Shown: positions 7,583 through 15,499 of the stretch, in pieces
Numbering within the stretch: the first letter of the stretch is position 1
Layout of the letters: every line of letters starts with the position of its first letter
Virus record (IMG/VR): IMGVR_UViG_3300031566_000166
Location: 1 to 38,459 of that record
Direction: 5' to 3' (one strand)
Length of the DNA stretch: 38,459 nt
From: a virus
The notes under the pieces: generated by a model
Database searches by the model: none
What the model was told of the DNA's origin: nothing
What the model saw: the letters and a program-made list of their open reading frames with translations, nothing else
Made by a program: the position numbers and the translations under genes

Positions 7583-8499
7583 GCGATTTCTCCTATTGCG
7601 ATATAGAAAAATGATTCCTGGTTTGTGTTTAACGCTAAACCCACTTCGAACTCTCCAGTAGTTGAAACGTCCTGAATATAGTCATTGAGAAATAATGTGG
7701 CGGCGACATCCTCGGCCTTGGTATCATCCGCAGCCATTACATCTGTGGCATACCATAACGGCGATCCTGACGAATCAAGATATATAATAAGTTCATGTAT
7801 ATCAATCCTTGGATTGGAGAGGGAGACGGTTCTATCATCCGATCCGTTCCCATCATAGAACCCAGTTTCAATCGCCATCTGACCTGAGAATGGGTTTGTA
7901 GTGTGAGCCCCTGCGTCATTGTGGGCCACGAGAAATTGGGTCTCTATGTGGTTTTCAACCTTATTCGGATCTTCAGTACCAGTACCTGTTGAGGCGTCGG
8001 TGCTGTCGCCATCTTCAACCCACACAGGATCTGAACCCCCAGCCCCAGGCGTGATCGTAGTCAAAACATCATACCCCAGCGCAATTACATAGTAATCCCT
8101 CGACCCATTATTAAGATTGGCATCAACCGTGAATTCTCCTGGGGTAGAACCATCCGTGATATGCGTTCCGATTACTTCTGTGTCCTTGTTATAGTAGGCC
8201 CCTTGTGTTTCACTATCCCAGTGCCAGTAAGCAATGCTTGCGTCATCATAGATAATCAATAGGGCTATCTGCACGTTGGCGTTAGAAAGCGAGATTGTAC
8301 GGTTTGCGCTACCATTCCCGGCATAAGTCAATTCCTCGCCCTGGATCGCGTAATACCGATCTGTGTGTATTCCAGCGGTATCATGTTCTGCAATGAATTG
8401 AGCCCAGATATACTGTCCAGCCTTGTTTTTCGTATCCGCGTATTTCGGGTCGTTCGCCTTCACCACAAGATCGCTATCGGTCAAGTATGCTATCGCCAT
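7579..8499 (-). CDS. Tail fibre/baseplate protein with two copies of a repeated ~120-aa domain, 306 aa
   Basis: Two homologous domains are visible by eye at about residues 25-150 and 180-306. Each contains F.AEHD/HND.AG.HT, a G.GS.(D/N)RT(I/V)SLSN segment, a hydrophobic strand ending in IIY, a GEF(T/E)V strand and a closing YV/IA.G motif. A third copy makes up the next upstream gene (8501-8962). The repeated His in the H(D/N)xAGxHT segment could coordinate metal or line a trimer axis, but this is speculation. Position beside the baseplate genes suggests a structural role as a fibre or its adaptor. Confidence 0.65.
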   Translation of the reverse strand: MAIAYLTDSDLVVKANDPKYADTKNKAGQYIWAQFIAEHDTAGIHTDRYYAIQGEELTYAGNGSANRTISLSNANVQIALLIIYDDASIAYWHWDSETQGAYYNKDTEVIGTHITDGSTPGEFTVDANLNNGSRDYYVIALGYDVLTTITPGAGGSDPVWVEDGDSTDASTGTGTEDPNKVENHIETQFLVAHNDAGAHTTNPFSGQMAIETGFYDGNGSDDRTVSLSNPRIDIHELIIYLDSSGSPLWYATDVMAADDTKAEDVAATLFLNDYIQDVSTTGEFEVGLALNTNQESFFYIAIGEIA

Positions 8500-8500
8500 C

Positions 8501-8962
8501 TTATACCTCCGGGCCGTAGGCTACATAATAATAATCGCTTAGATTCTGATTGACACGTAGGCTTGTCCCCACTTGAAAAGTACCGGTGCCCTGACTCTGG
8601 ATATGATCTGAACTGAAAGTGCCTCCTATTAGAGATACTTTGGCATTATCTCCGGCTATACTTTCATTCCTCAGAACTGAGTTTTCATCGGCCTCTGACC
8701 ATATACGAATATACTTAATATCAAGAGCGGCATTGGATAGGCTTATGTTTCTATCATCAGCACCGTTTCCGGTGTATGTTCCAGTTTCCATTACCCATAG
8801 CCCAGAGGAGAGACTCGCAGCGTGTACGCCGTTTTTCTGATGTTCAGCGGTAAAGACATCCCATATCTCCTTACAAGCCCGGTTGAAGGTGTCTGTATTT
8901 CCGGTTGTCGTATTATGCCCATAGAGTAGTTCCGTATATTGCACCCATTCCGGTATTCCCAT
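8501..8962 (-). CDS. Single-domain homologue of the adjacent repeat fibre protein, 153 aa
   Basis: Residues about 35-153 align by eye with both domains of the neighbouring 306-residue protein: FTAEHQKNGVHA, ETGTYTGNGADDRNISLSN, an I.IW strand, GTFQVG and a final YYVAYG. The upstream 30 residues are unique and may attach the protein to the baseplate. Gene duplication and fusion is the simplest explanation of the three-copy set. The stop and start are one base apart from the neighbours on each side, as in a structural operon. Confidence 0.65.
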   Translation of the reverse strand: MGIPEWVQYTELLYGHNTTTGNTDTFNRACKEIWDVFTAEHQKNGVHAASLSSGLWVMETGTYTGNGADDRNISLSNAALDIKYIRIWSEADENSVLRNESIAGDNAKVSLIGGTFSSDHIQSQGTGTFQVGTSLRVNQNLSDYYYVAYGPEV

Positions 8963-10698
8963 TAATAGTCCCCCCTATCGCGAGTCCTGCCAGTTTCCGT
9001 ACCATCACCGATCCCCCATGAACCATCCCATAATAGAGGCTCGCTCAACAAGAATTTGCCCGTGTCTTTGATCTCATATTGCATAGTGTAGTCATTGAGT
9101 CCGTAGCCCACCGAAACAACCTTTCCAATCTGGTTTTTTAGACGTTCTCCGTCCTCATCGTAGCGTTTTTGCCATGAAAATAAAACATAGTCGTTCGGCT
9201 CGACCGCTACATTTTTCATATCCTGCTCTTGGATATTCATGATCCAGGTGGGTTTTTTGTACTCTTCCACAATATACTCTTGGATTTGGGCTACGTTTGC
9301 GGTTTTTCGTACCCAATTGAGATCTAAGGTCTTGTTTCTCACCCCATACAGGGCTTGAGACTCTGTATCTTTCGTGCTTTCTCCATCATCCGAGACAAGA
9401 AAATTACTAAGTACATCTCTCTTGTAGCGCCGGTCTTTCTTATCGCCTGTGAGCGCGTAATTGACGATCACCTGATTAATTATATTCTTCCGGTTTCTGC
9501 TGCCCGACACAGACATGATACCCGACTCTCTAATCGTTCCAGCCGTCTCGTAGACCCTACTAAGATCTTGCTCAAAATCTATAACCAGTTCACCTATTGA
9601 ATTGAGGTAAGCTCGGCCCAGAAAGCTTGAAAGAATGTCATTAATCGTGAAAAATGGTGTATTTTCAGAGACAATAAAGCCGGCACACTCATAGCCCTGA
9701 TCGTCGGCGAATTGACGCGCCTTTGAAAAAGAGGTCGCATTTTGGGGCGTAGCGTCACCCACGAAAGACAAGAAATCCTGAACCACATCTACTGGATTGG
9801 TGTAATAAGTTGCTGCTGGGTTTCCACTGGATGCCTTCCCCCTAAATTTCGCAGTTACGTTGCCGACAGGATCGTATGATCCTGATATCTGAATATAAGA
9901 GATCGAGAGTTGTTCTTGGTATGGGCTATCCGATACTATAGAAGAGACCTTATTGGATATGTTGCCGGTGTCATCATACACCTCTAAGAAGCTTGATAGG
10001 CCTATACTGTAGATAGCGTGTCCTGCCAGACAATATTTCTTCGTGGCGACATCTATTAGAGGGCAGAAAACCACGCCGCGCTCCCCAGTATTCTCCGTAC
10101 AATCTCCATAGACAATAGGCAGGAAACTTGCTTCATCACCAGGATCGCTATATATTCCGGCTGTTACAGGAGTGTAATTCTCATAGAGCGTTCTTGTCGT
10201 ACTGTCAGAAACAATGCGGACATGCTCTCTGGCAAGATGCTCTTGCGACACAATGCCATTATCAAGAGTGATGTATTCTCCTTTACTCAGGCCAGAGAAT
10301 CCCAAAATTAGGGAGGCAGTATTTTGCAGAAACGAGTCCCCAATATCGCCGGATAGGATGTCCGAAAAGTAGGCATCTGTATTGTCAAGGGTGTAAATCA
10401 GAGACTGTATCTCATTCTGCTGTAGGCTGCCGATCAGGTCTTGAGCCGAAAATGCCGCTTTGAGCCGCAATTGTCCGAAACTAACGACTCTCGCTCCAGT
10501 CGAAGAAATGCCCTGTATCAGACCATCTGCACCGTCGCCGACAAGCCAAGATCCATCCCAAAACAGGGAGCCGCCAGCAAGTTCTGGTTTCTCCTTGCCG
10601 AAAATTCTGGCTTGGGAATTACTCGAAAGCAATAGATAGATCAGGGGCTTATAGTTCGCCTTCAAGCGTTCCAAGAAGTTTTTTGAAATTTCCCTCAT
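8962..10698 (-). CDS. Predicted tail hub/baseplate protein, 578 aa
   Basis: Position two genes after the tape measure gene, size and beta-rich composition fit a tail hub or tip protein that nucleates the tail and connects to fibres. A WDGSW.(I/V)GDG motif occurs twice, near residues 48-57 and again near 557-566, which is unusual and may mark equivalent attachment points. There is no signal peptide. The gene overlaps the previous one by 4 bases. I do not recognise a named family with certainty; a central hub like T4 gp27/Mu gp44 is the best guess. Confidence 0.55.
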   Translation of the reverse strand: MREISKNFLERLKANYKPLIYLLLSSNSQARIFGKEKPELAGGSLFWDGSWLVGDGADGLIQGISSTGARVVSFGQLRLKAAFSAQDLIGSLQQNEIQSLIYTLDNTDAYFSDILSGDIGDSFLQNTASLILGFSGLSKGEYITLDNGIVSQEHLAREHVRIVSDSTTRTLYENYTPVTAGIYSDPGDEASFLPIVYGDCTENTGERGVVFCPLIDVATKKYCLAGHAIYSIGLSSFLEVYDDTGNISNKVSSIVSDSPYQEQLSISYIQISGSYDPVGNVTAKFRGKASSGNPAATYYTNPVDVVQDFLSFVGDATPQNATSFSKARQFADDQGYECAGFIVSENTPFFTINDILSSFLGRAYLNSIGELVIDFEQDLSRVYETAGTIRESGIMSVSGSRNRKNIINQVIVNYALTGDKKDRRYKRDVLSNFLVSDDGESTKDTESQALYGVRNKTLDLNWVRKTANVAQIQEYIVEEYKKPTWIMNIQEQDMKNVAVEPNDYVLFSWQKRYDEDGERLKNQIGKVVSVGYGLNDYTMQYEIKDTGKFLLSEPLLWDGSWGIGDGTETGRTRDRGDY

Positions 10699-11765
10699 AG
10701 CCGTGTCCTTGGAACCTCTTCAAAATTAATACTTGCCAGCCTATCGATCTGGTATCTGAAAAACGAGGCTTCAAAGTCTGCAATGATCCGACATAGCCGC
10801 ATAGTGTCTGATTCATCGAAAAAATAATGAATAAATAGAGGCAGAACTTGGCCTGTATCTACATCGTAAACGCTATCCCACATTGTTCTCAAACTGTCCT
10901 TGTCGGCCCTGGTTAAGAATGGGAACGTCAGGGAAAAAATATCTTGAGTGTTATAGATGTACTGTCTACGAATGCCCGACGCCGAACGCGAATCATCCAT
11001 GTTTCTTTGGGTCGTTATTCCACTACCCCAGGGCGTCTTAGCCCACGTCTCTGCGAGTTGAAGGTAATCCCCTAAATACCAATTTGCAATCTCCAATCCA
11101 TTAGCTACAACGAGTCGCCAATATCTGTATGTTTCGTCGATATAGTCTACTATCGCATTATTGCCAGGGCTTGAAAGAACCTGCGAGAAGGCCGGGGCTC
11201 CCCATGCGTCAGAGGTGTTTCCTTCAAGGGTGACCGTAGCGCCTATCGTGGTATCCAGCAGGACACACGCCTTGACATTCTTAGCCGAGCCGAGATCGGC
11301 CACTATGTTGTAGTTTGCGGCTGACGACTTAAAGTAAATGTCCCGGTCAAGATCAATAAGATTCTGGGGTGAAAACGTAGCATAGGCCCAGAAGTTCCAG
11401 GAGTCGTTCAACTCGAAATCGTCCCCAGAACCAGGATCCCAGGCAACCTTTTTTCCATCGGTTCCGATCGTTGTGAAAGTCTCTGCCGTTGGTACTCCGG
11501 AAGCTTCCCAGGTTCCGGAGGCCGTCTCATTCGTTCGCCATCTGAACGTTGCTTGAGCAATTTCTTTGCCCGCTGACACATCATCTATCTGTACAGTAGT
11601 TATTAGATCGTTGACTCCCGTAAAGCTTCCAGAGGCTTTCATCGTCGCGGATCCTGTTCCAGTCTTCAGTGTTCCCGCAATCTGGCCCGCTGCCTGAGAT
11701 GATGGTGTAAGAGTGGCTTCATTCAGAAAGTTATCATATAGGAATCTATGGGCACCGTAGGCCAT
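10695..11765 (-). CDS. Predicted distal-tail/baseplate protein with discoidin-like segment, 356 aa
   Basis: This is the first gene after the tape measure gene, where the distal tail protein usually lies. Residues about 160-240 (DLGSAKNVKACVLLD, then RYWRLVV) resemble a galactose-binding F5/8C (discoidin) fold. The C-terminal 90 residues (SLTFPFLTRADKD, followed by a beta-rich ending SINFEEVPRTRL) resemble the end of other phage tail-tip proteins. It overlaps its neighbours by 1 and 4 bases. A role in carbohydrate contact at the tail tip is possible but is inference. Confidence 0.6.
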   Translation of the reverse strand: MAYGAHRFLYDNFLNEATLTPSSQAAGQIAGTLKTGTGSATMKASGSFTGVNDLITTVQIDDVSAGKEIAQATFRWRTNETASGTWEASGVPTAETFTTIGTDGKKVAWDPGSGDDFELNDSWNFWAYATFSPQNLIDLDRDIYFKSSAANYNIVADLGSAKNVKACVLLDTTIGATVTLEGNTSDAWGAPAFSQVLSSPGNNAIVDYIDETYRYWRLVVANGLEIANWYLGDYLQLAETWAKTPWGSGITTQRNMDDSRSASGIRRQYIYNTQDIFSLTFPFLTRADKDSLRTMWDSVYDVDTGQVLPLFIHYFFDESDTMRLCRIIADFEASFFRYQIDRLASINFEEVPRTRL

Positions 11766-13888
11766 TAGTTCACCCCTCCAAGCCCTGAGAACTTGCCGCT
11801 ATTTTCTGCCTGCTTTCGAGTGATCTGGTCTGCAAGCGCCCCCAAAGAAAATTCATCAACTACATTGGTTCCGTTCAAATTTATAGTCAAACCCCCTTCC
11901 CCTAATCTCCCAGCCTGTGATCGGGTTTCCGGTTCTGGCCTTAGTGGTTGAATGGGCCATTGTTGCTGAATCGCAGGACTTATACCAGATGTATTAGGTT
12001 GCGTCCGCGCCCTTGTTGTAGGGTCGATCAAGCCTACTGGAAGCATTGTTTTGCCTGCTGTGGTTCCCGCAAAAGTCGCCATGCCGGAAGAGCCGAAGAT
12101 TTGGCCAGATGTGTTGACTTGATTTCCCATCTTCTTCAATGCACTATTACTGCCTATAATGGAATTGGTTAGCCCGTCCTGTGATTCAGTTGTTTTTTTA
12201 ATCCACATATCCATGTCTGGAAAAGTAGATTTCTCATACGCAACCACTCCCATTTGTACGAGCTTGCCAATTATTTTGTCCATCACTTCCCCCATTGTTC
12301 CCAGCGGATCGATGACTTTCTTAATCGCCATAGCTGTTGAATTGAACACATCAACAACGGTATCTTTTATTTTTAGAGCTAAATTTATAACTGCCTCGAA
12401 TTGGCTTGTTAATATATTGTTAAATTCTCGAAATACATCTCCTGTATTCCCTATAGTATCAGGCAGTTTAGCTATAATTTCAAGAAGTTTTTCAAAGCCT
12501 GCCCATATCACGGGCAAAGCCTTGTTAATTAGTGCGAAATTAGCTGCTGCTACCTGTTTAAATCCTTCAAATGCAACTCGCGCCTTATTGATGATGACAT
12601 GCCAGTCGAGCCCTTGGACGAAAACCGCTGCTCTTTGCGCAAGGTCTACGAGACGGTTCTTGATTTCATCCAAAAAAGGCGTCATGATCTTCTGGATCAG
12701 TTGGGTGCGTGTAATCCAGGTGGTGAAATCAATCAATATTGGGTTTATGGCCTTCAAAAGACCGTTGAATGCGTTAATTATAGGCCCCCCGATCTGATTT
12801 TTTAAAATTTCGAGTATGTTTTTCAGCGACTGCCATTGGTTATTAAAGCCCTCCATTGCAGACTTGAACTCGTCTGTATTTGCTGTACCTGCGGCGTACT
12901 GCTCCTCTGAGTTTTTGAGGGCGGTATTTACCGTATCAATGTTTTGTGTCATAGAGGAAAAGATCTGAGAGACGCGCCGGCCCGACAATCCTACGTCCTT
13001 GAGCGCCTGATTGAAGGCCACAGGAGTTTCAATCTTCCCGAACTCATTAAGGACGAATTGAAGCGCGCTAACCATGTCCGTATTCATCAAGTTTACAAAC
13101 TCGGCCCCTTGTTCTTGGCTTAATCCCATTACAGAAATAAAATCATTGACACGTGTAGACATGATTTGAAAAATAGCTGACACATTATTGCCAGCAGTTT
13201 GCGCTTGAGGGGAGAAAGAGGAAACTGCGGCAGCAAGCCCAAAAAGATTTTCAGCGCTCCCTTTGAAGCCATCGAAAGAATCCACCATAGCTTGAGCAGC
13301 ACTTAAAATCTTGCTCTCCTGAGTATTCATGTTATTTCCAAGAAACACTACTGAACTCGCGGCTTGTTCAATATTAGAGGAGATGTCAAGATCTAAAATC
13401 GAGAGTATACGCCCAAAGTTTTCGGCTGCCTTTGATGCGGTAACGTCAGAAGCCAGTTGAAACTTGCCTATCGCCACCGCAAACTCATCAAGACTGCTTG
13501 CGGCGATCCCCATTTGTGCGCCAGTCGCGGCAATCTCTGATAATGTGTTGATGGCGATCCCGCCAGCTACCCCAAACTCATCTATTGGTTTTAAAACCGT
13601 TTCTTCAAGAATCCTCCCAAATTGGTTCATCTCTTCTGTTGTGAGATTTGCGGTCTTTTTGACCTGAATTAGGCCATCTTCAAACTTTGCGAAAGACTTT
13701 GCAGAGTCAACGCCCAAGTCAAACAAGGCCCGTGAAGTTTTTCGCAACCCATCAACAAAAATACCAGTGAACCCTGCAAGCACTCTCTCAGCAATGCCCT
13801 GAGTTTTCTTAAGTTCAGAATTGAACTTCTTCAAGACTGCGCTCGCATCATCTTGTATTTTAAGCTGAAAAACTATCGTGTCGGCCAT
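11765..13888 (-). CDS. Tail tape measure protein, 707 aa
   Basis: The long helical sequence has the TP901/PhageMin-tail core: an N-terminal helical part, then IAATGAQMGIAASSLDEFAVAIGKF with the typical spacing of Ala/Gly-rich helices, FGRILSILDL, and AGNNVSAIFQIMSTRVNDF. A hydrophobic segment in the middle (about 355-385, GGPIINAFNGLLKAINPILIDF) could be the membrane-penetrating part. At roughly 0.15 nm per residue it implies a tail near 100 nm. It follows the tail completion genes and precedes the distal tail gene, which is the standard order. Confidence 0.85.
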   Translation of the reverse strand: MADTIVFQLKIQDDASAVLKKFNSELKKTQGIAERVLAGFTGIFVDGLRKTSRALFDLGVDSAKSFAKFEDGLIQVKKTANLTTEEMNQFGRILEETVLKPIDEFGVAGGIAINTLSEIAATGAQMGIAASSLDEFAVAIGKFQLASDVTASKAAENFGRILSILDLDISSNIEQAASSVVFLGNNMNTQESKILSAAQAMVDSFDGFKGSAENLFGLAAAVSSFSPQAQTAGNNVSAIFQIMSTRVNDFISVMGLSQEQGAEFVNLMNTDMVSALQFVLNEFGKIETPVAFNQALKDVGLSGRRVSQIFSSMTQNIDTVNTALKNSEEQYAAGTANTDEFKSAMEGFNNQWQSLKNILEILKNQIGGPIINAFNGLLKAINPILIDFTTWITRTQLIQKIMTPFLDEIKNRLVDLAQRAAVFVQGLDWHVIINKARVAFEGFKQVAAANFALINKALPVIWAGFEKLLEIIAKLPDTIGNTGDVFREFNNILTSQFEAVINLALKIKDTVVDVFNSTAMAIKKVIDPLGTMGEVMDKIIGKLVQMGVVAYEKSTFPDMDMWIKKTTESQDGLTNSIIGSNSALKKMGNQVNTSGQIFGSSGMATFAGTTAGKTMLPVGLIDPTTRARTQPNTSGISPAIQQQWPIQPLRPEPETRSQAGRLGEGGLTINLNGTNVVDEFSLGALADQITRKQAENSGKFSGLGGVN

Positions 13889-13889
13889 A

Positions 13890-14288
13890 TTAAGCGCCCT
13901 TTATCGTCTCTATGATTATGCTCGTGATTCGCCTAATTTCTTCGGGAACTAGTTTGACACTTTTCCTGACTTCTTGACCGTGCCCGAACTGATGAAAAAC
14001 CCCGTATGAGGTTGACTTGACGGATAATACCCACTGCCTTACTGACCGTCTCCAATTCTGACTACTTCCCTCTTCTGTGTTTTTCTTCTTGCCAGTTTTC
14101 CACAGGATCGCCCATGGATAGGCTCTTTGACGCTCAGGCCATGAGGGAACACGACCCCCAGAAAGATAATTTTGTCTAATTGAGCGTTGAACCTCGTCGC
14201 CAATTTCCCTGTTATATTCTCCACGCTCAACTGCCTCAGCTTTGCGCTTCATCTTCTCTATCGCCTGCTCTATCGTAATATCAGCCAT
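13890..14288 (-). CDS. Phage virion morphogenesis/tail completion protein (HK97 gp10/Mu gpG-like), 132 aa
   Basis: The layout fits the tail completion family: a helical basic N-terminus, then LWKTGKK, a basic middle, and SYGVFHQFGHGQEVRKSVKLVPEEIRRI, matching the usual YA.(I/F)HQFG...R..L pattern near the C-terminus. This protein normally closes the head-proximal end of the tail. Here it lies between the chaperone and the tape measure gene, rather than before the tail tube gene, which is a rearranged order. It lies one base from the tape measure gene. Confidence 0.65.
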   Translation of the reverse strand: MADITIEQAIEKMKRKAEAVERGEYNREIGDEVQRSIRQNYLSGGRVPSWPERQRAYPWAILWKTGKKKNTEEGSSQNWRRSVRQWVLSVKSTSYGVFHQFGHGQEVRKSVKLVPEEIRRITSIIIETIKGA

Positions 14289-14290
14289 GT

Positions 14291-14791
14291 CTAACCCAAT
14301 AAATCAAGATCCTCGTACCTAAGAACGCATTCTACAAGAGCAATCATCTGATCTTCTCCAAGGCCCCCTTGACTATATGTGGCCCCCTGATACTGAGCCC
14401 GAAGACCATCAACGCCCAACGGATTGCGATCGAGAAGATTCTGGATCAATGACTCATATTCGGCTACACCGATCCTATTAATATCGCTCGTAATAGCTCG
14501 ATCATTCTTCGGCCACCACTCTTGAACAATAAGTACCCCGATCTCATATACAGCGTTATTAGCCCTATGATAGACCCCTTCAGCGGTTGTTTGTCCGTCA
14601 CCAATGCAGGCCGCTCCAAAACTCGTTGATAGAGGGTATAGAAGGCAGAAAGGAGGATTATTGAAAACATCGGACGTCATTGCAGAAGGTCGAGCGGCCA
14701 GAACGTCAACGCTCCGGATCGTCGCCAGTGTTGCGCTCGCCTCTATCTCGCTCTTGACTGTTGTCAGTAGATATTGAGTTAAATTTGACAT
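14291..14791 (-). CDS. Predicted tail terminator/minor tail protein, 166 aa
   Basis: The size, the N-terminal TQYLLTTVKSEIEA helix and the alternating strand pattern resemble tail terminator proteins of siphoviruses. It overlaps the last 86 bases of the -1 frame extension of the tail chaperone in a different frame. Its ribosome binding site is weak (AAGGA 13 bases upstream), so it may depend on translation of the upstream frame. It is followed 2 bases later by the tail completion gene. Assignment rests mainly on context. Confidence 0.55.
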   Translation of the reverse strand: MSNLTQYLLTTVKSEIEASATLATIRSVDVLAARPSAMTSDVFNNPPFCLLYPLSTSFGAACIGDGQTTAEGVYHRANNAVYEIGVLIVQEWWPKNDRAITSDINRIGVAEYESLIQNLLDRNPLGVDGLRAQYQGATYSQGGLGEDQMIALVECVLRYEDLDLLG

Positions 14792-15496
14792 TTATGATCT
14801 GTAGTTTCCTTAATAGATCGAGTTTATGCTCAACATTGAACCATTCAGGCCCGCAGAGCGTGTCAATTGTCGCGATATCAAGCACTCTCACGCCTACAGG
14901 CTTATTCTTTTTATATACCGTCTTTGCTGGCAATAGACTGTATATCGTTATTGCCTTGTAGTTGCCTGACATAAGCTGGGAAGGATTCCCGTGATCTGGG
15001 CAATCAATAGATCCCTGTTTCCGCTTATGGACTGGCGTATTCTTTATCTGGTATTCTTCGAGGCATTCAATACAATGTGTTTGAGGTCTCCCGGCAGCCT
15101 CCCACCGGGAAAACCTGATTAGTTTTTTGTTTCTTCCTGGTCTTCTATCACTCGGTCCTGTAATGCTGCCAAGCAGAGTGTCCCGAACGCGAAAGCTTCG
15201 GCATCATCATGCCCCAGATAGTTTCGAGCCTTATCCTTGGAGAATTCACCCTTAACCCCAGTCCAGCCAGTCACGAAATTAATCATGTCTATCGCCAGTG
15301 CTAAAATGTGGGCGGTAAACTGCATTTCTCCACTATCTAAGACCTTATAGGAAGAGTAGACATGCTTATCCATCAATCTTAGGCGCTGTTCAGCAGAAGG
15401 CATTTTAACTGTCAATGTGAGCCGCTTAAGCGGAACTTTAAATTCATTCACATCACGCTCGCACAAGAAGCTATCAATGTCGAAATGTTTTTCCAT
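14706..15496 (-). CDS. Tail assembly chaperone, -1 frameshift product (gpGT-like), ~263 aa
   Basis: This is the fusion made when ribosomes slip -1 at A AAA AAC (15128-15122) at the end of the 125-residue upstream frame. Reading resumes at 15122 and continues for 138 codons to the stop at 14706. The total length of 263 is close to lambda gpGT (279). The extension has a zinc-ribbon-like set C-x2-C (residues 17-20 of the extension) and C-x2-H (residues 41-44), then a beta-rich region and a charged tail. gpGT binds the tape measure protein and recruits tail tube subunits. Without slippage, part of this frame would begin at ATG 14972 (88 residues), but that start has no good binding site. Confidence 0.75.
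15087..15128 (-). promoter_or_regulatory. Programmed -1 ribosomal frameshift signal
   Basis: Read on the minus strand, the sequence has the canonical slippery heptamer A AAA AAC in phase with the gpG-like frame (15128-15122), immediately followed by its TAA stop. After a spacer of 9 bases there is an 8-bp stem: TTTCCCGG at 15112-15105 pairs with CCGGGAGA at 15094-15087, with one G-U pair and a 10-base loop. Heptamer, spacer and stem match the known architecture of -1 frameshift sites. The open -1 frame has no stop for 138 codons. Confidence 0.85.
15119..15496 (-). CDS. Tail assembly chaperone, unshifted product (gpG-like), 125 aa
   Basis: The gene lies directly after the tail tube gene, where gpG-type chaperones are found, and ends at TAA just after the slippery heptamer. 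The 125-residue acidic, helical protein has a typical N-terminus (FKVPLKRLTLTVKMPSAEQRLRL) and an Ala-rich end. Its start is 3 bases from the tail tube stop and has no clear Shine-Dalgarno, so it is probably translated by coupling. In lambda, gpG is made in large excess over gpGT and both are needed for tail assembly but are absent from the virion. Confidence 0.75.
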   Translation of the reverse strand: MEKHFDIDSFLCERDVNEFKVPLKRLTLTVKMPSAEQRLRLMDKHVYSSYKVLDSGEMQFTAHILALAIDMINFVTGWTGVKGEFSKDKARNYLGHDDAEAFAFGTLCLAALQDRVIEDQEETKN

Positions 15497-15499
15497 ATA

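Noticed and set aside
12159-12797. 212-residue (+) frame opposite the tape measure gene
   Set aside because: It has no ribosome binding site and lies wholly inside the strongly supported tape measure gene.
14706-14972. Independent 88-residue gene starting at ATG 14972
   Set aside because: No ribosome binding site; the same frame is open upstream to the slippery heptamer, so it is better read as the -1 frameshift extension.
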